Shown here one piece after another: positions 8,619-18,012 of a stretch of 64,000 bases of DNA. The notes beneath the pieces were generated by a model. It worked only from the letters and a program-made list of their open reading frames with translations, was not told the DNA's origin and did not search any database. Location: the NCBI GenBank assembly GCA_019637615.1, contig JAHBVJ010000006.1:124001-188000 (forward strand), given 5' to 3'. The DNA comes from Anaerolineae bacterium (GTDB lineage Bacteria; Chloroflexota; Anaerolineae; Aggregatilineales; UBA2796). The position numbers and the translations under genes were made by a program. Positions within the stretch are counted from its first letter, which is position 1; each line of letters starts with the position of its first letter.

Positions 8619-8651
8619 GAGGGAGGAGTATTTACCCTCCCTCATTTTTTT
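8619..8651 (+). terminator. Rho-independent terminator
   Basis: Stem GAGGGAGG / CCTCCCTC (8619-8626 with 8636-8643) followed by seven T. It ends the transcript of the HTH gene at 8552. Confidence 0.88.
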
Positions 8652-8766
8652 GGGTTTTCCTTAACCTGAGACTCCAGATCAGCCACATTCTGCTCAGTCG
8701 TCGGAATCAGCGAACGGCAATGACTAAATGAAATTATCACTAAGCTATCCTTGATCCCTCCATTCG

Positions 8767-11388
8767 TTATTCGCGACAGTTGTTTTTCATTTGCTGGTAT
8801 TCATGTCGAATGGATTGAGTAACAGGATGATTGCCAAAGCCGATAGTGTCCGTTAACTCGAAAAGCATCAGGTAATAACGCGCACTAGCCCGACAATGGT
8901 TATCTGCATGTTCCAGTCGTGCCAATCCAAGGTAGATATTCATTTTCCCCATTGGATCTTTGACGGTTTCATACAGAGGTAGTGCCGCGTTGAAATGTCG
9001 GCGTGCTGCCTCGTTGTTGCCTAAGCTGAGTTCTAAATTGCCCAGACTTTGGAGCGTGTTGGCTTTGCCCAATGGAGAGTCGATGATTTCATACAGAGGT
9101 AGGGCCGCGTTGAAGTGCCGCCGAGCTGCCTCGTCGTTGCCTAGACTGAGTTCCAGATCGCCTAGACTTTGGAGCGTGTTGGCTTTGCCCAATGGGGAGT
9201 TGATTGCCTTGTACAGAATCAGTGCCGCGTTGAAGTGTTGCCGAGCTGCTTCGCCGTTACCCAGATTGAGTTCCAGAATGCCCAGACTTTTGAGCGTATT
9301 AGCTACGCCTAGTGGGGAACTGATGGCCTCGAACAAAGGTAGGGCCGCGTTGAAATACTGGCGAGCTGCCTCGTCGTTATCCAAGCGGAGTTCCAAATTG
9401 CCCAGACTTTGGAGTGTATTGGCTTTGCCTCGCGAGTCCTTGACGGTTTCATACAGAGGTAGGGCCGCGTTGAAGTGCTGCCGTGCCGCCTCGCCGTTGC
9501 CCAGATTGAGTTCCAGTCCACCCAAACTTTTGAGCGCATTGGCTTTGCCTCGCGAGTCCTTGACAGTTTCGAATAGAAGTAGGGCCGCGTTGAAATGACG
9601 CCGTGCTGCCTCGCCATTACCCAGATAGAGTTCCAAATCACCTAGACTTTGGAGTGTATTAGCTTTGCCTAGCGGGGAATGGATGGCTTCGTATAGTGGC
9701 AGCGCAGCGCTTAGGTGCTGCCGTGCTGCCGCACTATTGCCAAGCAAACGCTCCAGATCGCCCAGACGTTGGAGCGCGTTGGCTTTGCCCAGATCGTCGT
9801 TGATGACTTCGTAAAGGGGTAGAGCCACCTTAAAATGCTGCCGGGCTGCCTCACTGTCATCAAGACTGAGTTCTAGATCGCCCAGACGTTGGAGTGTGTC
9901 GGCTTTGCTCAACGGGTCGTTGATAGCCTCGTACAGAGGTAGCGCCGCGAGGTATGTCGATCTGGCTTTCTCCAGATTATTCTGGAAATAATACTGCTCG
10001 CCACGCAGAAAGCGTACAAGTGCTTTTTGCTCTTGGGTCAGACAACGATCGATTTCTTCGCTTTCGACGATAGCAAACAGCTTGTTCAGTTGCTCATAAT
10101 CGTAATTCTCGCGCGCTTGTACGTGTTCGACGCACCAGTCGCTAAAGGCTTGTTCGGTATTGGCAAAAAACCGATGATACAGCGCCTCTTGAGGGTCGCC
10201 TTGTGGTTGGGCTAAATAATCCACGAAGACAGCTTGACGCTCAGTGAAAACTTCCGGCTGTACACGCTGTAAATGTCTAATCTGTACACGCCTCAGCAGA
10301 TCATGACAACGTAGATGATCACCACTAGGCTCAACAAACGAGTATTGCGTTAATCGAGCAAAGCGCTTTTCATCGAGCTTATTTTTCAGCAGTGCGTTTA
10401 GGCTTTCCCTATTGAATTTTCGTAGCAAGGCCGCCCATTGCACTGCCTCTTTCAGCGGATCATCGTTGTGAGAACGATCCACGATTTGCTGTTGAATCCA
10501 TTCAATCGCGCGTTCGTGATCGGGAAGCTCAGGGATTTCTACGACAGTCAATGGCTTGCCGACTTTGTCAGCGTCCAGCCACGCCTCAGCCGCATAAGCG
10601 GTAACGAGCGGATGCCCGTGTGCCAACCGATCATAGACAGCGGTGCGGAACGCCTCATCGCTTACGCCTAGACTGAGCAGCACTTGATTGCTGTACGCGC
10701 GTGAAAACGCCTCCAATCTCTGCTGGGTTCCGCTGTGCTCAGGTCGATGCACTGGTACACGCGAGCCAATGATCACGCGCAGTCCCAACCGTCTCCTGCA
10801 GGCCTTCTCCAGCGTCTGCCAGAGCCAACTTATATCCTTGTCGCTAACAGTTTCCTGATGCCGTTCAAATGTATCCAAGAAGATCGCTGCTTTGGGGTGT
10901 TGCAGTGTGGTTAGGCAGTCTAGCCAAGCAACCGTCAGCCGATCTCGCGCCTGAAAATCAATCTCGCGTTCTCGTTCGGCAAGTTCGGCGCGGACAGTCT
11001 GGTCAATAGCTGTGCTGCCAGCTTGGCGTTGATCGGCCTGAATGCTGACGACACGCTGGTCACGGTCTTTTAGAATTTCCTCACGTTTTGTGAGCCATGT
11101 TCGATAAGATGGCAAATCGAGCTGATTCTGAAATTCGCGAAGAATAGCATCAAGCAAGGATTTGTAATTCAGCTCATATTCGAAACTGAGCGAAGCGTAT
11201 GGAATCTGATCACGTTGGCAACGGTTCACTTCTAGCCAGCTGATCAATGTTGTCTTCCCAAGCCCGGAGGGGCCATCGAACGTCAACAGCCATGTATGAG
11301 GCGAATCCCACAGGTGATCGAATGCTTCAATCGTGGCTTCCCTATGTTGGAAATGTTCTAGCCTGTCTTGTGGATTGTATGTTACCAA
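8767..11388 (-). CDS. STAND-type ATPase with C-terminal TPR array
   Basis: 873 residues. Residues 1-300 form a STAND/AAA-like NTPase: Walker A GPSGLGKT at 39-46 and Walker B AAIFLDTFE at about 167-175. A helical linker follows. Residues 493-812 are eight tandem 40-residue tetratricopeptide units of the form LGKANTLQSLGDLELSLGN, with a ninth degenerate unit at the end. Only about 38 residues precede the P-loop, so no N-terminal effector domain is present. Proteins of this type act as ligand-sensing switches in signalling or antiphage defence. The TTG start at 11388 has AGGA 8 bases upstream. It lies between an accessory island and an IS, which suggests mobility. Target unknown. Confidence 0.85.
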   Translation of the reverse strand: MVTYNPQDRLEHFQHREATIEAFDHLWDSPHTWLLTFDGPSGLGKTTLISWLEVNRCQRDQIPYASLSFEYELNYKSLLDAILREFQNQLDLPSYRTWLTKREEILKDRDQRVVSIQADQRQAGSTAIDQTVRAELAEREREIDFQARDRLTVAWLDCLTTLQHPKAAIFLDTFERHQETVSDKDISWLWQTLEKACRRRLGLRVIIGSRVPVHRPEHSGTQQRLEAFSRAYSNQVLLSLGVSDEAFRTAVYDRLAHGHPLVTAYAAEAWLDADKVGKPLTVVEIPELPDHERAIEWIQQQIVDRSHNDDPLKEAVQWAALLRKFNRESLNALLKNKLDEKRFARLTQYSFVEPSGDHLRCHDLLRRVQIRHLQRVQPEVFTERQAVFVDYLAQPQGDPQEALYHRFFANTEQAFSDWCVEHVQARENYDYEQLNKLFAIVESEEIDRCLTQEQKALVRFLRGEQYYFQNNLEKARSTYLAALPLYEAINDPLSKADTLQRLGDLELSLDDSEAARQHFKVALPLYEVINDDLGKANALQRLGDLERLLGNSAAARQHLSAALPLYEAIHSPLGKANTLQSLGDLELYLGNGEAARRHFNAALLLFETVKDSRGKANALKSLGGLELNLGNGEAARQHFNAALPLYETVKDSRGKANTLQSLGNLELRLDNDEAARQYFNAALPLFEAISSPLGVANTLKSLGILELNLGNGEAARQHFNAALILYKAINSPLGKANTLQSLGDLELSLGNDEAARRHFNAALPLYEIIDSPLGKANTLQSLGNLELSLGNNEAARRHFNAALPLYETVKDPMGKMNIYLGLARLEHADNHCRASARYYLMLFELTDTIGFGNHPVTQSIRHEYQQMKNNCRE
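8953..9912 (-). repeat. Eight tandem 120-bp coding repeats
   Basis: Each unit encodes one 40-residue TPR of the STAND protein. Units are near-identical at the DNA level (for example the recurring string AGGGCCGCGTTGAA), which points to recent expansion or homogenisation by recombination. Confidence 0.9.
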
Positions 11389-11581
11389 AATGACTATCCT
11401 GTAGTGAGGTGATCTTACTTAAAATATAACGTATCCACGCCATAATCTAGACATTGTCGATAGAAAGGTGCCGTGCATGCAATTCCTCCAAATTGAACGG
11501 AACATCGTATGGTAGCTCCACACTAAATGGGAGATGAGTGTTAAGTAGAGTAATTTGGTACTACGACAGATCAAAGACTGA

Positions 11582-12425
11582 GAGACTGTCCGAAAAGCAT
11601 CAACATCGAGATAAACGACGTAGCATAAGGCGAATCATGGCAGTATAAATGATAGCATCGGCAGTAGTCACCAAGTATTCATAGTCCTTGCTCAAGCGGC
11701 GGAAGTGAGATAACCACGCGAAAGTGCGCTCGACCACCCAGCGCCACGGGATGACTTGGAAGCCGCGTTGTCCGGCTGGCGGTTGGACAATCTCGATAAC
11801 AATCGGACAGTCGGCAGGTAGCTGCGCGAGCCACTCGCCGGTGTAGCCACCATCCGCCCATAACTTCTTCAGGCGGGGGAACTTATCCGGCAACCAAGGC
11901 ACCAACCACGACCCTACGCTACGGTCTTGATAATCAGCTTCGGTCACGAAGGCCTTCATGACTAAGCCCATGGTATCCACCACTAGATGCCGCTTGCGTC
12001 CCTTGATGTGCTTACCGCCATCCCAGCCTCTGACCCCCCTTTTTGTGTCGTCTTGACACTCTGGCTATCCATGCTTCCTGCACTTGGCGTTTTGTCGCGT
12101 CCAACGGCTACTCTTACCTGCTCTCTCAGCACATCGTTCAAGCGCTGCCACGTGCCATCCTTGCGCCATTTGGCAAAGTAATCATTGACCGTTTTCCAGT
12201 TGGGAAACTCGCTTGGCAACATGCGCCACTGGCAGCCTGTTTTGAGCAGGTAGAAAATGCCATTCAGGACTTCCCGTAAGTTGATGCGACGCGGTCTACC
12301 GCCCGGTTTTGCTGCTGGTAGCAGCGGTTCCACGATGGCCCACTCGCCATCCGTCAAGTCGCTGGCGTAACGTTTTGTACTCATTCCCCTAGTTTAGCCC
12401 ATTATCCTGCTTTTCGGACAGTCTC
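11582..12425 (-). mobile_element. IS5-family insertion sequence, structurally intact
   Basis: 844 bases bounded by perfect 18-bp inverted repeats GAGACTGTCCGAAAAGCA (11582-11599) and its complement (12408-12425); homology extends to 21 bp if the flanking TGA/TCA is counted. It encodes a two-frame transposase. The flanks do not form a clean target duplication (TGA on one side, TCA on the other). The insertion lies inside the polysaccharide gene on its right, whose remaining part is not found on the left. Confidence 0.9.
11600..12384 (-). CDS. IS5-family DDE transposase made by -1 frameshift
   Basis: First frame 12384 to 11983 (133 codons): N-terminal DUF4096-like domain starting MSTKRYASDLTDGEWAIVEP, and the first catalytic Asp in SMDSQSVKTT. 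Second frame continues to 11600 (WADGGYTGEW with the second Asp, RWVVERTFAWLSHFRRL with the Glu). The frames meet at a run of five A and six G (AAAAAGGGGGG on the coding strand, about 12034-12044). Moving -1 there restores GVRGWDGGKHIKGRKRHL, the normal family sequence. Slippage at such runs is known in IS1, IS3 and some IS5 elements, so I read it as programmed rather than as decay. Confidence 0.88.
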
Positions 12426-13713
12426 TCACGTTGGTTGGTTCGACCGCCTTGTCCGTCGAAACCATCACCATGCACTCGACGTTAAATTGATTGCTGAGTT
12501 GGATGAGGTTACTGGTGCCTTGAATGTTGTTGGTAACTGCTTCCTGTAAGTTAGATTCGAGCATTGGGACGTGCTTATGGGCAGCGGCGTGGAAGATCAA
12601 GGTGGGCTGCCACTCCGCGAAGATCGTGGTCATGCGATTTATATCGCGAATATCCGCCAACAGCATGGCGCGGGGAATATGGGGAAATTCCTCACGCAAT
12701 TTGGCGTCGATCCAGAATAGGCTATTTTCGCCGTGACCGACGAGCAGCAAGCGTCCCGGCTGAAAACGGGCGATCTGTCGCGCTAGTTCTGAACCGATGG
12801 TACCGCCCGCGCCTGTGATCATAATGCATTTACCAGCAATTTTATGCTGAATGTTGCTCACATCGAGCTTAACGGGGGTACGCCGTAACAAGTCATCAAT
12901 GGAAACAGGACGCAGCGCATTTACGGTGATGCGACCGCTCACCAGCTCGGCAACACCCGGTACGATGCTGTACTCCATCTTGAGGGTGCGGCAAATGTCC
13001 ACGATTTTGCGGATGAACAGCCCAGAAGCGGAGGGGATAGCGATGATGACGCGTTTGATCTTATATTCGCGGCATGTCGCGGCAAGATCATCTATGCGTC
13101 CGATGACAGGAATTCCACGAACGATCCTACCCACTTTCTCGGCATGATCATCGAGAAACCCGACAATTTGCCCGCGCTGCCCCGCTTTTTCCAAGACAGC
13201 CAGCACTTGCGTGCCCGTCAGTCCAGCCCCTACGATGACGATGCGGGATGGGTTCGCAGCTTTATGCGTGATCAACGTTGAATTTCTAGAGATATATAGT
13301 TGGGCACGCGAGGCAAAACGCGAACTCAAGGTGAACGCCAAGACAATCAGCATGTCGATGAAAGAAACGGAACGCGGGATGAACAGCCTGCTTGGCAAAA
13401 AGAGATTGACCAACACGATGGTAATCCAGATCACCACGCCCGACAGGAGACTCGCGTATCCCACAAGGAGCAGTTCGCCGGGGCCTGCATCCTGCCAATA
13501 GCGCTGGTACATGCCAAGCCAGTAGAAACTGATGAGGCGTACGGGCAGAGCGATAAGCAGATAAATGCCGATTGCACCACGAATGTCAGCGTTGAAGGTG
13601 TTGGTTTCTAGGCGCAGGCTGAAGCTCAATAGGCCGGAGATTGTAAATAGCACCAGATCAAGTGCAAAAAAGTGCCGGTTGCGAAGATGGAACAGATCAC
13701 GAATGATAGACAT
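12426..13713 (-). pseudogene. CapD/FlaA1-type nucleotide-sugar epimerase/dehydratase, C-terminus lost at IS
   Basis: Membrane-anchored UDP-sugar 4,6-dehydratase/epimerase of surface polysaccharide synthesis. It has four N-terminal membrane helices, a first Rossmann-like domain (IVIVGAGLTGTQ), and a second SDR domain with ITGAGGTIGSELARQ. The reading ends at VSTDKAVEPTNV, exactly where intact homologues continue MGxSKR...; the next codons belong to the IS. The active-site YxxxK region and about 150-180 residues are missing. The part expected beyond the IS is absent from 11390-11581, so an adjacent deletion or recombination followed insertion. Start taken as ATG 13713 (GTTGAAGAG upstream); a GTG at 13755 is possible. 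Confidence 0.88.
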
Positions 13714-14295
13714 ATAATGGCTCTTCAACTTTGGCTTCTCTACCAGTCTACACACGTGCTAAACGTCAAATGATATGTAAGCCTTCACAATTGGAAGCAT
13801 AGCACGCCCGCTCTCGGAGTGCAATGCGGCTTGTTAAAGTGAATTATTACTTCTGTTAATAAATAGGTGTCTGTAAATTAGCTTGCAATCTAGATCAAAG
13901 ATGGAGTTAACCACACATTCAACATATTGCCTACCGCAGGTTCCTTGTCTGTGTGGAGAAAGGCAGGAAACTGTTATAGGTTAGTTATTGGAAGTCTTGT
14001 TGGCGACTCTAGGCCATGTTGACAATGGCAAGAATCGGGCGGTATCCATTGGTTGGTGGCGAGGCAGGAGATTGATCGGATGGATACCCTATACTCAATG
14101 TAGCAACGGAACGAAATATTAGCCAATGGTACAATCAAATACAACTGAATTATACTTTGACCCGCGTTACTAACAGGCAATCAATGTCCAACATTCACCG
14201 ACTAAATCGTTAAAATTGGGGAATTTGGATTAGTTGAGCTACTTTAAAAGCTGAGTTTGCTTTGTCATATTGACCTATCGGAAAAAGGTGTTGTA
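13714..14295. other. Gene-free AT-rich intergenic region
   Basis: About 580 bases between divergent genes. It presumably holds both promoters. I see no RNA gene, repeat or convincing small gene. Confidence 0.4.
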
Positions 14296-16341
14296 GTGAC
14301 TGTAAATACCGGGGATGTGCCCCCTACCCCTGAAATTAGCCAGCCAACTGTGCATAAGCACCGAAAACGTCGCCATTCTCGCTCTCCGTGGCGGAGGCTG
14401 CGGCGACGGATTTCCAAGATCAAGTGGCAAGTTATCCTCATCGCTATCATCTTTATCTTGACCGTGCCGACGGTGATCATTCTGGGTTTCGCGGCGGATG
14501 CGAGTGCCCGCGTTCAAGAGTCGCTATCCAATATGCGGCGAGTCGCGTCCGTCTTGACTGGTCGCCCGTTTTCGGATTTGACGCGTAACGATTTCGAGCG
14601 TATCCGGGGCAGCGCTCAAGAATTATCACGTAGTTTGACCAGTGCGCGTCAGCAAACCCGCCCCTTAGAGGTCGTGGCGAAGTTTAACGCGGATGCGCGT
14701 GCAACCTTCATCCTGCTGGATGCGGCGGAGAAGGTGGCGCTTTCTGCCCAAGACATTATTGACGGTCTACAGCCCGTGCTGTTTTTCATGATGGACGGAC
14801 AGCAGGGCGAAAACAGCACGATTTCATCCAATTTCGGATCGGGTGAACGTGTGATCGAGCTGCTGCAACTCGGTCAGAGCAAATTTCTCCGCGCCAAAGA
14901 ATCCTTGACGGCTGCTAAGGAACTGCTCAATTCGCCAGACTTAGAAAACGTTTCTGCGCAACTGCTGCTCTACATCGAAGAAATTACGCAGTACCAAGCG
15001 CAATTGCAGAACGTCGCAGGCATTCTTGTCGATGCGCCCACGTTGATGACCAGAGCCTTCGGTGTGGATGCTCCACAGAACTACCTGATCCTGTCTCAGA
15101 ACAATGACGAATTGCGCCCAACGGGTGGCTACATCAGCACGTATGGTTGGATGACGCTGCGCCGCTTCCGCATCACGGATTATGGCTACAGCCCCACTAC
15201 CACTGATAGCCCGCATCCCCCGCCCGAATCGATGGCGGAGGACATTAACATCCCGCCGTGGTGGATACAGTTCCCTAACCCGATCTATACCGCATGGGAT
15301 GGCAGCTGGTATGCGGATTATCCCAGTACGGCCGGTATGTCGGCGTGGTACTACGACAATGGCGACAATCCGTTTTCGCCCATCGACGGCGTAATCAGCA
15401 TTGACATCACGGGCTTCGAATACATTTTAGGCGCGCTAGGCGACATCACCATCCCAGACTACACGGGGATCGTCAATGCGAGTAATTTCCGAGACGTGGT
15501 TTATCAGATTCGCGCGGAAGGGGTGGATACTTCTGAGGCCGAACTCCTTCACAAGAAATACCTCGTCGCACTTTACAACCAAATCCTATCGCGGTGGCAA
15601 GAGATTGACACCAGCAACAGCCAAGCGGTTTTGAACGCCGTACTCCGCGCTGTGCAAGAAAAGCACATCATGCTGTATTTTTCTGAGCCGCGCCTGAATG
15701 AGTTGATGGATATTCTTGGCTGGTCGGGCAAGCAAAATCCGGGAACGGGCGATTATTTGATGATTGCCGACACGAATATGGGCAACAAGTCCAACCATTC
15801 CATTGTGCGCTCGGTAACTTACGACGTAGCGATTCAAGCTGACCGCACACTCAAGAGCCGCACGACCATCACGTACGATTATCCTGACAGCCTCGCCAAG
15901 ACCGATCCTGCCGTTAGACCTGAACACTATGGTCAGCAGATCGACTACTACAACTTGATGCAGGTGTTCGTGCCGAAGGGGAGCCAGATCACCGAGACGG
16001 ACAATCTCGAAAACACGCCTACCGTGACCGAGATCAACAATGCGAACGACTTCGTCAACCTTGTGCTCGTGGCTTACGATTCGACCGAGCGTTATCAATA
16101 CTCGTATACCACGCCGCCGATTGTCGAGGACATTGGCCCGTATCAGCGTTACCGCTTGCTGATCCAGAAACAGCCGGGGACGGACGCGGATAAGGTAATC
16201 GTGACGGTGACGCTGCCCAGTGGCGCGCAGTTGGTCAATGTTACGCCTGAACCAGCCAACTCTTATTCGCTGGAAAACCAAATCCTCGAATTCCGCCTCG
16301 ACCTGAAAGCTGATAGAGCGATAGAGATCGTCTACAAGTGA
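14296..16341 (+). CDS. DUF4012 family membrane-anchored protein
   Basis: 681 residues from the GTG at 14296 (GAAAAAGG 7 bases upstream; a TTG at 14257 is the alternative). A basic N-terminus (HKRKRRHSRSPWRRLRRRI) is followed by one membrane helix (VILIAIIFILTVPTVIILGFA) and a large extracytoplasmic region. The motif QNYLILSQNNDELRPTGGYI, with later VISIDITGFEYILGALG, is typical of DUF4012 proteins of Actinobacteria and Chloroflexota. These are often encoded near polysaccharide genes, as here beside the truncated epimerase. A role in envelope polymer assembly is inference. A strong hairpin follows the stop. Confidence 0.85.
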   Translation: MTVNTGDVPPTPEISQPTVHKHRKRRHSRSPWRRLRRRISKIKWQVILIAIIFILTVPTVIILGFAADASARVQESLSNMRRVASVLTGRPFSDLTRNDFERIRGSAQELSRSLTSARQQTRPLEVVAKFNADARATFILLDAAEKVALSAQDIIDGLQPVLFFMMDGQQGENSTISSNFGSGERVIELLQLGQSKFLRAKESLTAAKELLNSPDLENVSAQLLLYIEEITQYQAQLQNVAGILVDAPTLMTRAFGVDAPQNYLILSQNNDELRPTGGYISTYGWMTLRRFRITDYGYSPTTTDSPHPPPESMAEDINIPPWWIQFPNPIYTAWDGSWYADYPSTAGMSAWYYDNGDNPFSPIDGVISIDITGFEYILGALGDITIPDYTGIVNASNFRDVVYQIRAEGVDTSEAELLHKKYLVALYNQILSRWQEIDTSNSQAVLNAVLRAVQEKHIMLYFSEPRLNELMDILGWSGKQNPGTGDYLMIADTNMGNKSNHSIVRSVTYDVAIQADRTLKSRTTITYDYPDSLAKTDPAVRPEHYGQQIDYYNLMQVFVPKGSQITETDNLENTPTVTEINNANDFVNLVLVAYDSTERYQYSYTTPPIVEDIGPYQRYRLLIQKQPGTDADKVIVTVTLPSGAQLVNVTPEPANSYSLENQILEFRLDLKADRAIEIVYK

Positions 16342-16351
16342 TGCCTCGATG

Positions 16352-16382
16352 CCTGCCTCACCGAACGGCTCGGTGAGGCAGG
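16352..16382. terminator. Bidirectional hairpin between convergent genes
   Basis: Perfect 13-bp stem CCTGCCTCACCGA / TCGGTGAGGCAGG with a 5-base loop, between stops at 16341 (+) and 16398 (-). Confidence 0.8.
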
Positions 16383-16397
16383 TTCGATCTTGAAACG

Positions 16398-16955
16398 TCA
16401 AGCCGTCGTGGCAGTTCTGGCTTGCTCCGCTACGCGATTGAACTGATCAGTGTGGTTGTGCCAGTGCCGCAAGCCCCCCAACATCGAACCGATGGCGTTG
16501 GTCTCGGCTTTTGCCAAGGGAGAGCCTTCAGGATACTGCCGCAAGTTATCCAGATAGGGCACATCAGGCCACGTATCGAGATAGGCGAGGCACATGCGGC
16601 GGCTCTCCGCCAAGCGATGCAGCACTTCCGCCTTATCGCTGATGATGCGCCACTTCGGCTCGAAGCGGAAACGTGTACCGGGTTCCGGCGAAACATTCCG
16701 CGCCAGCAGTGAACTCACCGCCGAGCTTTCCTCCAAACTCGCCGTGACGTGCAGCACGAGATGCGCGATGCTCCACCCGATGGTGCGGTCTTCGGTCTGG
16801 GTAGCATACGGATCGTTGGCCTCGTCATCGAAGGGTTCGTACAGCACTTGCTCGTTGGATAAGCTTTCGACCAACGTTTGCAGCTTATCGTAATTTTCGC
16901 TGATTGTGGTACGCAGATCATCAATGGTATACCGATTGGAAAAGGCCAGCGTCAT
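16398..16955 (-). CDS. DinB-like four-helix metalloprotein
   Basis: 185 residues from ATG 16955; a GTG at 17018 would add 21 residues that do not look like the family. DinB/YfiT-superfamily pattern: an N-terminal helix (IDDLRTTISENYDKLQTLVESL), then WSIAHLVLHV with the first His ligand region, and near the C-terminus GGLRHWHNHTDQ with the HxxxH ligand pair. Members are metal-dependent thiol S-transferases or stress proteins of unknown substrate. It has no operon partners: it is convergent with 14296 and divergent from 17149. Confidence 0.8.
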   Translation of the reverse strand: MTLAFSNRYTIDDLRTTISENYDKLQTLVESLSNEQVLYEPFDDEANDPYATQTEDRTIGWSIAHLVLHVTASLEESSAVSSLLARNVSPEPGTRFRFEPKWRIISDKAEVLHRLAESRRMCLAYLDTWPDVPYLDNLRQYPEGSPLAKAETNAIGSMLGGLRHWHNHTDQFNRVAEQARTATTA

Positions 16956-17148
16956 TGGCCCTGAGTACTCAGAAAAATCTATCAAGGTAAAATGCCTTCC
17001 ATTGGAGTAGATGGTCACCGAATCTAACTACATTCGTATAGATGGGCGGCGTGGTGCAACTCTTACAGGTAGACTGGGCATGATGCACAAATCAGTTCGC
17101 GGTAAGATAGGCGCACCCTGAATAGCACGATGCAGTGAAAGAACCCCC

Positions 17149-17925
17149 ATGACATACGAAACCATCCTCACAGAACGTACAGACGACGGAGTCGGAATTG
17201 TCCGGCTGAACCGTCCCAAGCAATTGAACGCGCTGAACGCGACCGTGATGCGCGAACTCACCGATGCATTGCTCGAATTCGATAAAGATGACGCGATCCG
17301 CTGCCTGCTGATCACGGGCGATGACCGTGCTTTCGCAGCGGGCGCGGACATCAAAGAAATGGCGGCGGCCTCCGCCGTGGATATGTTCACGCGCGACACG
17401 ATCAGCCTGTGGGATCGCGTCACCAAGCTGACCAAACCGCTGATCGGTGTGGTATCCGGCTGGTGTCTGGGCGGCGGCATGGAACTGGCGATGGCTTGCG
17501 ATATGCTGGTCGCATCGGAGAGCGCCAAGTTCGGGCAACCGGAAGTGACCATCGGCGTGATCCCCGGCGCGGGCGGGACACAGCGGCTAACACGGGCAGT
17601 TGGCAAGGCGCTGGCGATGGAAATGATCTTGAATAACCGCACCTTGACCGCCGCCGAAGCCGCGAACTTCGGCCTTGTCAACCGCATATACCCGGTGGAG
17701 AGCTATTTCGCGGAAGCGCTCAAATTGGCGCAGGACATCGCTAAACGCGCGCCGCTGGCTGTGCGGCTGGCGAAGGAAGCTATCAACAAAGCCTTCGAAA
17801 CGGGACTCAGTGAAGGCATCGATTATGAACGCCGCGCCTTCTACTTCCTGTTCGCCAGCGAAGATCAGAAGGAAGGCATGACGGCGTTCGTGGAGAAACG
17901 CGATCCGCAGTGGAAGGGCAAGTAG
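17149..17925 (+). CDS. Enoyl-CoA hydratase (crotonase family)
   Basis: 258 residues, full family length. It hydrates trans-2-enoyl-CoA in beta-oxidation. The oxyanion-hole motif AGADIKEM is present. Both catalytic glutamates are present: GGGMELAMACD and GQPEVTIGVIPGAGGTQRL. The C-terminal end FVEKRDPQWKGK is nearly identical to that of the second crotonase in this window (31999). Its stop is directly followed by the ATG of a 27-codon gene and then by 18013, so the three look like one transcript. The thiolase at 58686 could serve the same pathway. Confidence 0.93.
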   Translation: MTYETILTERTDDGVGIVRLNRPKQLNALNATVMRELTDALLEFDKDDAIRCLLITGDDRAFAAGADIKEMAAASAVDMFTRDTISLWDRVTKLTKPLIGVVSGWCLGGGMELAMACDMLVASESAKFGQPEVTIGVIPGAGGTQRLTRAVGKALAMEMILNNRTLTAAEAANFGLVNRIYPVESYFAEALKLAQDIAKRAPLAVRLAKEAINKAFETGLSEGIDYERRAFYFLFASEDQKEGMTAFVEKRDPQWKGK

Positions 17926-18009
17926 ATGACGAGCCTGTTGTTCTTGATCATGCTGTTCTTCGTCGCGCTGATGGCACTGATCTATGCCTACGTTACGGGC
18001 GTGCTGTAG
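17926..18009 (+). CDS. 27-residue single-pass membrane peptide
   Basis: ATG directly abuts the TAG of the enoyl-CoA hydratase, and the stop is 3 bases before the next ATG. The product is one hydrophobic helix (MTSLLFLIMLFFVALMALIY, then AYVTGVL) with almost no charge. The tight packing on both sides and purely hydrophobic content suggest a real small membrane protein, although no ribosome site of its own is obvious beyond AAGGGCAAG before the stop. Function unknown. Confidence 0.55.
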   Translation: MTSLLFLIMLFFVALMALIYAYVTGVL

Positions 18010-18012
18010 CTC

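Noticed and set aside
8960..9598. Plus-strand 212-codon frame with repeated SLPRLSS segments
   Set aside because: It is the mirror of the TPR repeats of the minus-strand STAND gene, so its repeat character is inherited and it has no ribosome site.
15586..16401. Minus-strand 271-codon frame opposite the DUF4012 gene
   Set aside because: Antisense to a clear gene and without family features; Arg/Val/Leu-rich composition typical of shadow frames.
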